In this document: positions 1-5,804 of the stretch, piece after piece
Numbering within the stretch: position 1 is the first letter of the stretch
Layout: each line of letters opens with the position of its first letter
Assembly: GCA_029243445.1 (NCBI GenBank)
Contig: JAQWSA010000088.1
Coordinates: forward strand, 1-5,804
Direction of reading: 5' to 3'
Length of the DNA: 5,804 bases
Source of the DNA: Alphaproteobacteria bacterium
GTDB taxonomy: Bacteria; Pseudomonadota; Alphaproteobacteria; UBA6615
The notes under the pieces: generated by a model
The model's input: the letters and a program-made list of their open reading frames with translations, nothing else
Database searches by the model: none
Told to the model about the DNA's origin: nothing
Made by a program: the position numbers and the translations under genes

Positions 1-118
1 TAATAGGTAGGTAGAGGCCTGCTCCGCCTCCGTCATGGTATTTACCAGGTTCTATAATGTTGCTAATAAATGTTACGCTTAACGTTTTTGAACGTTGTTG
101 GGGTAGGTCTGTCATCAT
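1..118 (-). CDS. Tyrosine-recombinase integrase, N-terminal fragment (cut by window edge)
   Basis: Reading leftward from the ATG at 118, 39 codons are open to the window edge; the last full codon ends at base 2. The peptide begins MMTDLPQQRSKTLSVTFI and continues with EPGKYHDGGGAGLYL. A short leader, a beta strand, then [E/K]PG-[K/R]-Y-x-DGGG-x-GLYL is the signature of the DUF4102 arm-type DNA-binding domain that opens P4-like phage and island integrases. Such enzymes catalyse site-specific integration and excision, often at tRNA 3' ends. The catalytic R-H-R-Y domain would lie off-window to the left, so activity cannot be judged. A second ATG at 115 follows directly; a weak purine-rich GGAAGA precedes 118 by a few bases. 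The family is inferred from one short motif block, and a degraded remnant cannot be excluded. Confidence 0.72.
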   Translation of the reverse strand, partial: MMTDLPQQRSKTLSVTFISNIIEPGKYHDGGGAGLYLPI

Positions 119-179
119 GGTTCTTCCACCATTTTTCCCCCCAGGACAATTTGGAATTAAGAAAAATTTACTACACCAC

Positions 180-185
180 ATTATA
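180..185 (-). promoter_or_regulatory. Possible -10 box for the integrase gene
   Basis: On the minus strand this reads TATAAT, a perfect sigma-70 -10 hexamer, about 60 nt upstream of the integrase ATG at 118. No good -35 hexamer is visible at 16-18 bp spacing, and the surrounding DNA is AT-rich enough to give such hexamers by chance, so the call is weak. Confidence 0.3.
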
Positions 186-259
186 AAGGGTAGTATATAA
201 GTAATTGATAATAAATGATAAACAATAACCTCTAGTAACCCCTAGGAATGACTATTTAC

Positions 260-276
260 GGATACCCCCTCCGCCA
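260..276 (+). other. Candidate attachment-site core resembling a tRNA-Ser 3' end
   Basis: A GC-rich block, GGATACCCCCTCCGCCA, sits inside otherwise AT-rich non-coding DNA. Its end can be read as a tRNA acceptor 3' strand CCCCTCC, discriminator G and CCA, which matches the usual ending of bacterial tRNA-Ser genes. The preceding bases (ATTTACG) are not a T-loop (TTCGANT) and no tRNA body lies upstream, so this is not a tRNA gene. It is about 140 bp upstream of an integrase start, where islands and P4-like elements often carry an att core copied from a tRNA 3' end. The att role is inference from position and a match of about 12 bases; no second copy is in the window. Confidence 0.25.
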
Positions 277-348
277 TTATTCTACCTTATTCAACCTGTT
301 AGCTCAAATTAAAGAATTTGATAAAATTATTTCTTTTAAATTTTTCAT

Positions 349-352
349 GGAG
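349..352 (+). promoter_or_regulatory. Shine-Dalgarno GGAG that sets the EF-hand gene start
   Basis: GGAG stands 6 nt before the ATG at 359. It supports that start over two in-frame upstream ATGs: 347 lies beside the site itself, and 248 would add 37 residues before the signal peptide. Confidence 0.7.
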
Positions 353-358
353 ACTTTT

Positions 359-841
359 ATGCGATTAATATCTAAATTAACAATTATTTCTATTTTAAGT
401 ATACCCTTGATTATCTTTTTCAGTACTAATAGCGAGGCAGATAGTAAAAGAAATAGTTACAAAACCGCTAAATCTTTGTTTGTTATGCAAAAAATATTCG
501 ATACTAATAAAGACGGTAATATAACTAAATCTGAAATGACTTCTAAAGCAATAAAAGCCATCAATACCTTCGACAATAATAAAGACAGTGTACTATCTCT
601 TGGTGAGTTTAAAGAGCTATGGATGCAAAGAATGAATAGAAGAATGGTTCGGCATTTCCAGCGTTTAGACCAAGATGGTAATGCTAAGGTTTCTTTAAAA
701 GAGATCAATAATGGCATGGATAGAATAATGTGGAAAATGGACAAGAATAACGATAACATCATATCGAAAGATGACTTACGTTTAATAAGAATGAAAAATA
801 TACGGAGTCGTATTAATAATTTTTCTAATAGACCTGGGTAA
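359..841 (+). CDS. Secreted four-EF-hand calcium-binding protein
   Basis: 160 residues from the ATG at 359, chosen because GGAG lies 6 nt upstream and the protein then begins with a textbook signal peptide: MRLISK, a hydrophobic stretch at residues 8-21, and a likely cleavage after NSEA (residue 27). Four 12-residue EF-hand loops follow. Loop 1 (48-59, DTNKDGNITKSE) is canonical, with D1, N3, D5, G6, I8 and E12. Loop 2 (72-83) keeps D1, N3, D5 and E12 but has S instead of G6. Loop 3 (104-115, DQDGNAKVSLKE) has D1, D3, N5 and E12. Loop 4 (128-139, DKNNDNIISKDD) ends in D rather than E. They form two pairs, typical of small bacterial calmodulin-like proteins exported to the periplasm or outside. 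Calcium binding is well supported, at least for loop 1; the target is unknown. An in-frame extension back to 248 exists but runs through non-coding-looking DNA. The gene converges on cbtA with 10 nt between the stops. Confidence 0.9.
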   Translation: MRLISKLTIISILSIPLIIFFSTNSEADSKRNSYKTAKSLFVMQKIFDTNKDGNITKSEMTSKAIKAINTFDNNKDSVLSLGEFKELWMQRMNRRMVRHFQRLDQDGNAKVSLKEINNGMDRIMWKMDKNNDNIISKDDLRLIRMKNIRSRINNFSNRPG

Positions 842-851
842 ATATTTAATT

Positions 852-1541
852 TTATTTATTTTTAGAAGAAGCAGTTAATCGCTTATATATTAATCCAGAA
901 CTAGCTCCTAGAATTAACCAGAAGACTAATGAGGTAAACAACGTCCACACCACATAATGGGACGCTAATTCTAAAGGAACTAAGCCCGGTTTAATATCAG
1001 GAATGTTAGGAGGTCCTATTAAATGCGGAAGGGTAATAATTAATATACATATAAATCTCACATATATATTTTTTATGAAAAATCCAATTCCTATACCTAT
1101 CGTAGTGGCAGCTATAGTAGATACCCACCATATTTGACGGCCTTCAACTGGACTAGATATTGAACCAGGAATTTCTGGAGGTAGTCCCAAGGCTGGAGCT
1201 AATATGAATATTATATAGCCTGATAAGCCCCACCACATACCTTCCGTAAAATTAATTTTTCTTTTGGAAAGAACAAATCCTGCTACAATCAGAAATGCAA
1301 AACCGATCGCGGCAACGATGTTGGTAAGTAGCGTAAGAAAATGTCGCTTAATTTCTTCTCCAAAATATATATCCTTATCTGTATTAGCAGCCTTTATTGA
1401 TCTATCATCAATACTACTTACTCGTTCATACTGTTCGGCTTCATAAATAAGAGGTGTAACCGTGACGCTTTGTATGACGCTATATATTAACGCTGTTATA
1501 AAGCCTGCGAATAGACCGGTTTGTAGCATTCGAGTTAGCAT
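852..1541 (-). CDS. cbtA: CbtA, predicted cobalt transporter subunit
   Basis: 229-residue integral membrane protein of the CbtA family, the large subunit of a proposed cobalt uptake system usually found with cobalamin-related genes. Hydrophobic segments are visible at about residues 8-30, 70-91, 102-120, 138-156, 160-177 and 195-218. The family hallmark is plain: EGMWWGLSGY at 100-109, LAPALGLPPEIPG at 114-126, then GRQIWW at 134-139 followed by a small-residue helix. A loop between the first two helices is charged and acidic. The start at 1541 has no clear Shine-Dalgarno, and a second ATG at 1529 is an alternative. The cbtB stop lies only 12 nt upstream, so translational coupling is likely. 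The length is normal and no motif is broken. Metal specificity rests on family inference, not on residues seen here. Confidence 0.92.
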   Translation of the reverse strand: MLTRMLQTGLFAGFITALIYSVIQSVTVTPLIYEAEQYERVSSIDDRSIKAANTDKDIYFGEEIKRHFLTLLTNIVAAIGFAFLIVAGFVLSKRKINFTEGMWWGLSGYIIFILAPALGLPPEIPGSISSPVEGRQIWWVSTIAATTIGIGIGFFIKNIYVRFICILIITLPHLIGPPNIPDIKPGLVPLELASHYVVWTLFTSLVFWLILGASSGLIYKRLTASSKNK

Positions 1542-1553
1542 TTAATTTTATAA

Positions 1554-1754
1554 CTAATGGCAGGGGAAAACCAAGCTATGTCTGGTGTCATGAGTTCCAT
1601 TATGGAGGTATTCTGCATTTGACATTCCAGCGAACCAAACTAATGAGAGTCCAAATATTGCAATTAGAGTTGCCCTCATGATTGTTGCCATGAATGAAGT
1701 ATTATCTTTTTGTAACTCACCATTAACAATAACAGATTGAATGTTATCCACCAT
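1554..1754 (-). CDS. cbtB: CbtB, predicted cobalt transporter small subunit
   Basis: 66-residue protein with one transmembrane helix (about residues 27-44) and a metal-ligand-rich tail, HNGTHDTRHSLVFPCH (51-66), carrying H51, H55, H59, C65 and H66. A TM helix followed by HD-x-x-H-D-x-R-H...GFPCH-like ending is the diagnostic CbtB pattern (here VFPCH); the tail is presumed to capture the metal for CbtA. I chose the ATG at 1754 because GAGGG precedes it by about 5 nt and it gives the usual family length. An in-frame ATG at 1784 would add ten residues and has no ribosome binding site. cbtA follows after 12 nt, forming the standard cbtB-cbtA pair. The 94-nt leader back to the upstream gene shows no cobalamin riboswitch. 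Confidence 0.92.
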   Translation of the reverse strand: MVDNIQSVIVNGELQKDNTSFMATIMRATLIAIFGLSLVWFAGMSNAEYLHNGTHDTRHSLVFPCH

Positions 1755-1758
1755 ATTA

Positions 1759-1763
1759 CCCTC
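1759..1763 (-). promoter_or_regulatory. Shine-Dalgarno GAGGG that sets the cbtB start
   Basis: On the minus strand GAGGG is followed by TAAT and then the ATG at 1754. The longer candidate start at 1784 has only AT-rich sequence before it, so this site decides for the 66-residue form. Confidence 0.7.
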
Positions 1764-1848
1764 GTTATATATAAAACTATTCATTTTTATACGTCGATAT
1801 CAGACCTTATTAACTACTTAACTATATTTAAAAGTAAAAGAAATAAAA

Positions 1849-2241
1849 TTAAGAAACCTCGCGATTACCTGAAGCAAAACTAACTTTAATAGTTATTGAT
1901 CCTTCATTAATTAGCCATGGTCGAACTTTAAAAGACCTTGCTCCACTTGAATGCATAGGATCTTTTTCGGCAATATTACGCGCATCCTCTAAGCTTTTGG
2001 CCCTTACAACTATCAAGCCTTCCCCCTCCCAAGTTTCTTCGTCATCAGCCCAGTGTGGACCCGCTGCTATATATACCCCCTCCTCTTCCATTTTGTGCTG
2101 ATGTTCTAGATGAGGTCCTATATTCTCCATAACAGGTCCTAATCCGTTAGTAGGAAAGGTATGAATAGCATAGACTTGCCATTTAAGCATGTCTCCGCTT
2201 GCTTCTAAAATTTGACTTCGTGTTGGGGCACCATCAACCAT
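1849..2241 (-). CDS. YciI-like domain protein
   Basis: 130 residues, preceded by a strong AGGAG 7 nt upstream (2249-2253). Residues 19-110 match the YCII-related domain, a small ferredoxin-like fold that forms dimeric alpha-beta barrels. Visible hallmarks are the first strand KWQVYAIHTF (20-29), the histidine-bearing helix GPHLEHQHKMEEEG (42-55), AAGPHW (59-64), the acidic turn DDEETWEGEGL (66-76), the helix SLEDARNIAEKDP (83-95) and the closing strand VRPW (106-109). This longer subtype, with TNGLGPVMEN, DPMHSSGARSF and RPWLINEG, has a conserved extra C-terminal strand (110-125). The reaction is unknown; the His/Asp residues have been proposed as catalytic in some YciI members. It is cytoplasmic, with no signal peptide. 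It lies between the NIPSNAP gene (81 nt upstream) and cbtB (94 nt downstream) on the same strand. Confidence 0.87.
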   Translation of the reverse strand: MVDGAPTRSQILEASGDMLKWQVYAIHTFPTNGLGPVMENIGPHLEHQHKMEEEGVYIAAGPHWADDEETWEGEGLIVVRAKSLEDARNIAEKDPMHSSGARSFKVRPWLINEGSITIKVSFASGNREVS

Positions 2242-2322
2242 AAAATTTCTCCTTACCTCAGTAAAATATAATCTGAATAATAATTAAAACTATTTAGGCT
2301 ATTTTTCTTGGGAAGCAAAGTA

Positions 2323-3051
2323 CTAATCGTTATCAATTATAAACAAAGGTGACATTTCCTTGACAGGCGCAGGTTTCATATACTTAATTTCCCTTGAAAC
2401 CACTAAGGGTTGGATTTTCTCAAGAAAAACATTCCAACGAGGATCCATTGACACGGCATTAATGCGACGCTCTTTGTCCAACATATCATCATAATACCAT
2501 ACGTGATATACCTTATGTAATTGCCCAACTAGCGTATAAAAAGAACCAAACTGATTAGTCTCTAAAGGCGTTAGGCATGGTAATGCATGTTCTTCGTAAC
2601 ATTCCCAGTATTTATTTAAAGTGCCCGGCAATAAAGATACCGTTAGTTGCTCTATTAGTAGGCTGGTTAAATTATTTAAATCTGCCAGAGGTTTATCCCC
2701 CCTCTTCCAACAATACTCTTTATTAAAAAGTGAACTTACAGAACTAATAGGTGCCGGTAATAAAAATGTATTCTCTTGTGCTTGAATTAATGGTCTGACC
2801 ATATAAAAATAATTTTGCAATTCATCTATAGAATATATTGAATTATACCGATCTCTCCACTCTTCTAGGTTCTCAAATGAGTAAAGATGAATTACTTGTT
2901 CAACCGGACCGCTAATAGTAGCAAAATAGCCAATCAAGCTTTCGCGCATTAATGGAGCCATGACCCCATCGAACCCTCGATCAATTTGAGCTTGATAAAA
3001 CTTATTAAGGTTTCCTGCTTTCATAGTATAAACTCTATATTCGATAATCAT
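2323..3051 (-). CDS. NIPSNAP family protein with two tandem domains
   Basis: 242 residues, with AAGGGA 7 nt before the ATG. Residues 1-100 are a NIPSNAP domain: MIIEYRVYTMKAGNLNKFYQ is the standard opening strand-helix, followed by GYFATISGPVEQVIHLYSFE (41-60), EEWRDRY (63-69) and the closing strand ENTFLLPAP (93-101). Residues 131-228 look like a second, more divergent copy: EQLTVSLLPGTLNKYWECYE (134-153), then FGSFYTLVGQLHKVYHVWYY (168-187), DPRWNVF (203-209) and the strand EIKYMKPAP (221-229). The fold is the dimeric alpha-beta barrel, so one chain could form a barrel by itself. No enzymatic activity is established for bacterial members. There is no signal peptide, so it is probably cytoplasmic. 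The gene diverges from the DsbA-like gene over 63 nt and has the YciI-like gene downstream on its strand. The second domain is the less certain call. Confidence 0.85.
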   Translation of the reverse strand: MIIEYRVYTMKAGNLNKFYQAQIDRGFDGVMAPLMRESLIGYFATISGPVEQVIHLYSFENLEEWRDRYNSIYSIDELQNYFYMVRPLIQAQENTFLLPAPISSVSSLFNKEYCWKRGDKPLADLNNLTSLLIEQLTVSLLPGTLNKYWECYEEHALPCLTPLETNQFGSFYTLVGQLHKVYHVWYYDDMLDKERRINAVSMDPRWNVFLEKIQPLVVSREIKYMKPAPVKEMSPLFIIDND

Positions 3052-3114
3052 TTTAATTTCCCTTTTTGTCCGTAAGGACTTGACCTAATCTTCCTCTAAA
3101 AGCACCTTAATTCA

Positions 3115-3777
3115 ATGGTTCATATTGATATATACTCTGATCCTGTCTGCCCCTGGTGCTATATAGGAAAACGCCGTCTGGAACGTACTTTATCAGCGCG
3201 TGATGACCTTAAAGTTGATATTAAGTGGCATCCCTATTTATTAAACCCCGATATGCCATTAAGTGGAATGGATCAAACCAGTTATCTAATTTATAAATAT
3301 GGTGGCCTAGAACGCGCTATAAAGTTTCAAGACATAATATCCGAAACTGGTCAAGGTGAACGCCTAGCACTTAACTTTGATCAGATCCAAAACACTCCAA
3401 ATACTATCAATGCACACAGGCTCATACGTTTGGCTGATAATTATGGACTACAAAATGAAATTGTTGAAGCTCTATTCACTGCATATTTTAAGAATGGCGA
3501 AGACATTGGTGATCATGGTGTACTAATAAGGATAGGTCATAGCATAGGACTAGACTCTAAAATTTCTAGAAGTTATTTGTCGAGTAATAAAAATATATCC
3601 TATGTTACATCACAAGACTTGAGGGCTCGTAGAATGAATATTTCTGCAGTTCCCTATTTTATTATAAATAAGAAATATGCGATATCTGGTGCTCAAGAAC
3701 CTGAAGCATTCTTTCCTTTATTAGACCTAGCTCTTATGAGTAATGATATGACCTCTGATGTATCTAAAATTATATAA
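3115..3777 (+). CDS. FrnE-like DsbA-family thiol oxidoreductase
   Basis: 220 residues of the cytoplasmic DsbA/FrnE branch (thioredoxin fold with an inserted helical domain; related to 2-hydroxychromene-2-carboxylate isomerase). The N-terminal strand HIDIYSDP runs into the redox motif CPWC (C12-C15), followed by YIGKRRLER (16-24). The helical insert spans roughly residues 50-165 and includes NTINAHRLIRLA (96-107), typical of this branch. The C-terminal half returns to the thioredoxin fold, with the cis-proline loop AVPYFIIN (178-185) and the last strand/helix YAISGAQEPEAF (188-199). Both cysteines are present, so thiol-disulfide exchange is expected. No signal peptide separates it from periplasmic DsbA. 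The ATG at 3115 has little Shine-Dalgarno upstream, but the next strand begins immediately, so the start is secure. Its stop lies 4 nt from the mfd stop in a convergent arrangement. Confidence 0.92.
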   Translation: MVHIDIYSDPVCPWCYIGKRRLERTLSARDDLKVDIKWHPYLLNPDMPLSGMDQTSYLIYKYGGLERAIKFQDIISETGQGERLALNFDQIQNTPNTINAHRLIRLADNYGLQNEIVEALFTAYFKNGEDIGDHGVLIRIGHSIGLDSKISRSYLSSNKNISYVTSQDLRARRMNISAVPYFIINKKYAISGAQEPEAFFPLLDLALMSNDMTSDVSKII

Positions 3778-3781
3778 TAAT

Positions 3782-5804
3782 CTATGAACCGGCTGACGCT
3801 AATTTAGATAACTCGAGCATCATATGACGAACTCCACTTAAACGTTGTTTTTCATCTTTCCATAGACAATTATAAACAAGTTTTTGATCTGGTCTAACTC
3901 TAACTTTTCCAGCTTGCATGTTTATAAAATTAATTAACGCTTCTGGATTATTGAAAGAATTTCCTCTAAAACTAATGACTGCACCTTTAGGGCCTACATC
4001 AAGTTTTTCTACTCCCGCATTACGACATAGTTTTTTTAGTTTTACTAACTGAAGTAAGTTATCCATTTCTACTGGAAGTGGTCCAAATCGATCAATAGAT
4101 TCTGCGGCAAAACCATCAATATCTGTTGGTTCAACTAATGTAGCAATACGCCTATATAAGCTAAGACGTAGGCCTAAATCTGATACATAATTTTCAGGTA
4201 TTAATATTGGTGTACCTAATGTAATAACAGGGGTCCAATCCTCTGGTTCACCAACACTATTATTATCCCTTTCCGCCGCAACAGCTTCCTCTAGCATCTG
4301 TTGATAGAGCTCTACTCCGACTTCGCGTATATGACCTGTCTGTTCTTCTCCTAGCAGATTACCTGCGCCTCTTATATCTAAATCATGGCTTGCTAGACTA
4401 AATCCAGCACCTAATGTGTCAAGGGTCTGCATCACATCGAGACGTTTTCTTGCCGATTCAGTCAAAGTTCTATCCGGTGGAAGTGTCAAGTAAGCGTAAG
4501 CACGCACTTTTGCCCTGCCCACGCGTCCGCGCAGCTGATAGAGCTGTGAAAGGCCAAACATATCTGCTCTATGAATAATAATTGTATTTGCAGAAGGTAA
4601 ATCAAGACCAGATTCAATAATATTGGTACACAGCAAAACTTCATAGTGACCTTCATAAAATGAAGTCATTACATCCTCTAGAACCTTTGGAGCCATCTGC
4701 CCATGAGCTACAATTATTTTTATTTCTGGAACTAATTTCTCTAATTTTTCAAATACAATTGGAATGTCATCAATACGAGGACAAACATAGAATGTCTGTC
4801 CACCACGAAAATGTTCTCGTAAAATTGCTTCTCTTATACTTACAGGGTCATAAGGAAGTACAAAAGTTCTTACTGAGAGTCTATCTATTGGGGGAGTTGC
4901 AATTAAGCTTAATTCTCTTACTCCAGTTAGCGCTAGCTGCAAAGTACGCGGTATTGGTGTTGCTGATAAAGTCAGCACATGAACATTTGTACGAAGTTTT
5001 TTCAGTTGCTCTTTTTGTGTAACACCAAAATGTTGTTCTTCATCAATTATTAATAATGCTAAATTTTTAAATTTTATATTTTTCCCTAAAAGAGTATGTG
5101 TGCCAATCACAACATCTATTGTTCCATCAGCCAAACCGATGCGTATCTCTTTAGAGTCTTGCTTGCTAACAAGACGAGATAGTTGTCTTATATTAACAGG
5201 AAAACCTTCAAATCTTTGGGTAAATGTTTTAAAATGCTGCCTAGCTAATAACGTAGTAGGCACAACTACTGCAACTTGAAATCCATTAAGTGAGGCTATA
5301 AAAGCGGCTCTTAAGGCAACTTCAGTTTTTCCAAAACCTACATCTCCACATATTAATCTATCCATCGGACGACCACTAGATAGAGAAACATTGGTTTCAT
5401 TTATAGCTCGGGCTTGGTCTTCAGTTTCAGTAAAAGCAAAACGAGAACAGAATTCTTGATAATATTGAGGGGTATCTAACTTTGTACCACTCCTCAGTTC
5501 ACGTTCTGCAGCTATGCGTAATAACTCTGTTGCTATCTCTTTTATTTTCCCTTTTATTTTAGCTCTTCTAGCCTGCCAACCAGCTCCACCTAATCTATCA
5601 ACCTGAGCGACTGCTTCTTGAGAGCCAAAACGAGATAGTAATTCTAAATTTTCGACTGGCAAAAATAACTTATCATCGTTTGCATAGAGCAATCTTAAGC
5701 AGTCATGAGGAGCTCCGCCAATCTTTAGGGTTTCTAACCCTCCAAAACGCCCTATCCCATGATCAACATGAACAACGTAATCTCCTTTAGATAAACTACC
5801 TATT
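3782..5804 (-). CDS. mfd: Mfd, transcription-repair coupling factor (C-terminal part; start beyond window)
   Basis: The frame stays open to the right edge, giving 673 visible residues (residue 1 is the codon at 5803-5801); a TTG at 5692 is internal, not the start. Mfd displaces RNA polymerase stalled at lesions and recruits UvrA for nucleotide excision repair. Visible order: the CarD-like RNAP-interacting domain, with GDYVVHVDHGIGRFGG at 7-22 and DDKLFLPVENLELLSRFGS at 43-61; the translocase, with Walker A GDVGFGKT (153-160), DEEQHFGV (254-261), SATPIPRT (280-287) and QLRGRVGR (423-430); the TRG motif HDLDIRGAGNLLGEEQTG (473-490); and the C-terminal regulatory domain from about 525 to the end. 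Roughly the first 475-500 residues, which include the UvrB-like and UvrA-contact domains, are off-window. DEEQ in place of DEEH in motif II is, from memory, usual for alphaproteobacterial Mfd. All motifs are intact. RecG shares the helicase core but lacks the CarD-like domain. Confidence 0.98.
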   Translation of the reverse strand, partial: IGSLSKGDYVVHVDHGIGRFGGLETLKIGGAPHDCLRLLYANDDKLFLPVENLELLSRFGSQEAVAQVDRLGGAGWQARRAKIKGKIKEIATELLRIAAERELRSGTKLDTPQYYQEFCSRFAFTETEDQARAINETNVSLSSGRPMDRLICGDVGFGKTEVALRAAFIASLNGFQVAVVVPTTLLARQHFKTFTQRFEGFPVNIRQLSRLVSKQDSKEIRIGLADGTIDVVIGTHTLLGKNIKFKNLALLIIDEEQHFGVTQKEQLKKLRTNVHVLTLSATPIPRTLQLALTGVRELSLIATPPIDRLSVRTFVLPYDPVSIREAILREHFRGGQTFYVCPRIDDIPIVFEKLEKLVPEIKIIVAHGQMAPKVLEDVMTSFYEGHYEVLLCTNIIESGLDLPSANTIIIHRADMFGLSQLYQLRGRVGRAKVRAYAYLTLPPDRTLTESARKRLDVMQTLDTLGAGFSLASHDLDIRGAGNLLGEEQTGHIREVGVELYQQMLEEAVAAERDNNSVGEPEDWTPVITLGTPILIPENYVSDLGLRLSLYRRIATLVEPTDIDGFAAESIDRFGPLPVEMDNLLQLVKLKKLCRNAGVEKLDVGPKGAVISFRGNSFNNPEALINFINMQAGKVRVRPDQKLVYNCLWKDEKQRLSGVRHMMLELSKLASAGS

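Noticed and set aside
1..10. AATAGGTAG near the left edge matching the reverse complement of the right edge
   Set aside because: The nine-base inverted match falls within two unrelated coding frames at arbitrary window ends; coincidence.
81..96. AACGTT-TTTG-AACGTT inverted repeat as a possible operator
   Set aside because: It lies within the integrase coding frame (QRSKTL), and two copies of a six-base palindrome are weak evidence for a binding site.
248..358. Upstream in-frame extension of the EF-hand gene
   Set aside because: It would place 37 residues before a clear signal peptide, has no ribosome binding site at 248, and crosses the GC-rich candidate att block; the ATG at 359 has a well-spaced GGAG.
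457..762. Minus-strand open frame inside the EF-hand gene
   Set aside because: It lies antisense to a gene with strong motif support and shows no family features of its own; a shadow frame.
1264..1446. Plus-strand open frame inside cbtA
   Set aside because: Antisense shadow of a conserved membrane protein, with no recognisable features.
1755..1848. Cobalamin riboswitch upstream of cbtB
   Set aside because: The gap is too short for the full element and no B12-box-like sequence is visible.
3052..3114. Divergent promoters between the NIPSNAP and DsbA-like genes
   Set aside because: A TTGACC at 3080-3085 could be a -35 for the plus strand, but no matching -10 follows at 16-18 bp, and the minus-strand hexamers are poor; promoters must exist here or nearby but cannot be placed.
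4660..5022. Plus-strand leucine-rich open frame inside mfd
   Set aside because: Its composition arises from the reverse complement of Mfd codons; it has no ribosome binding site and no domain signal.

Overview
This is an AT-rich bacterial stretch whose proteins point to an alphaproteobacterium. The Mfd fragment has the alphaproteobacterial style (motif II DEEQHFG and the GGAPHDCLRL stretch). CbtB/CbtA and the FrnE-like DsbA also read like alphaproteobacterial versions. The strong AT bias would fit a streamlined or marine lineage, but that is inference and no species is assigned.

Layout, left to right. The left edge (1-118, minus) is the N-terminus of a tyrosine-recombinase integrase (DUF4102 arm-binding domain), cut by the window. 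About 240 bases of AT-rich non-coding DNA follow. They hold a possible integrase -10 box and a short GC-rich block that resembles the 3' end of a tRNA-Ser and could be an attachment core. Next comes a secreted four-EF-hand protein (359-841, plus). It faces a minus-strand run of four genes: NIPSNAP (2323-3051), YciI-like (1849-2241), cbtB (1554-1754) and cbtA (852-1541). A FrnE/DsbA-like oxidoreductase (3115-3777, plus) diverges from the NIPSNAP gene. The rest (3782 to the right edge, minus) is the C-terminal part of mfd, whose start lies beyond the window.

How the genes relate. CbtB and CbtA form a predicted cobalt-uptake membrane system, with 12 nt between the two genes. The YciI and NIPSNAP proteins probably share the dimeric alpha-beta barrel (ferredoxin-like) fold and sit upstream of cbtBA on the same strand, but the gaps of 81 and 94 nt leave it open whether all four are one transcript. 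Mfd is housekeeping DNA repair and is convergent with dsbA, with only 4 nt between the stop codons. The picture is a core chromosomal segment whose left edge touches a possible integrated element. I see no clearly new multi-gene system. The best leads are the unannotated integrase end with its candidate attachment core, and cbtBA with no visible cobalamin riboswitch in its 94-nt leader.
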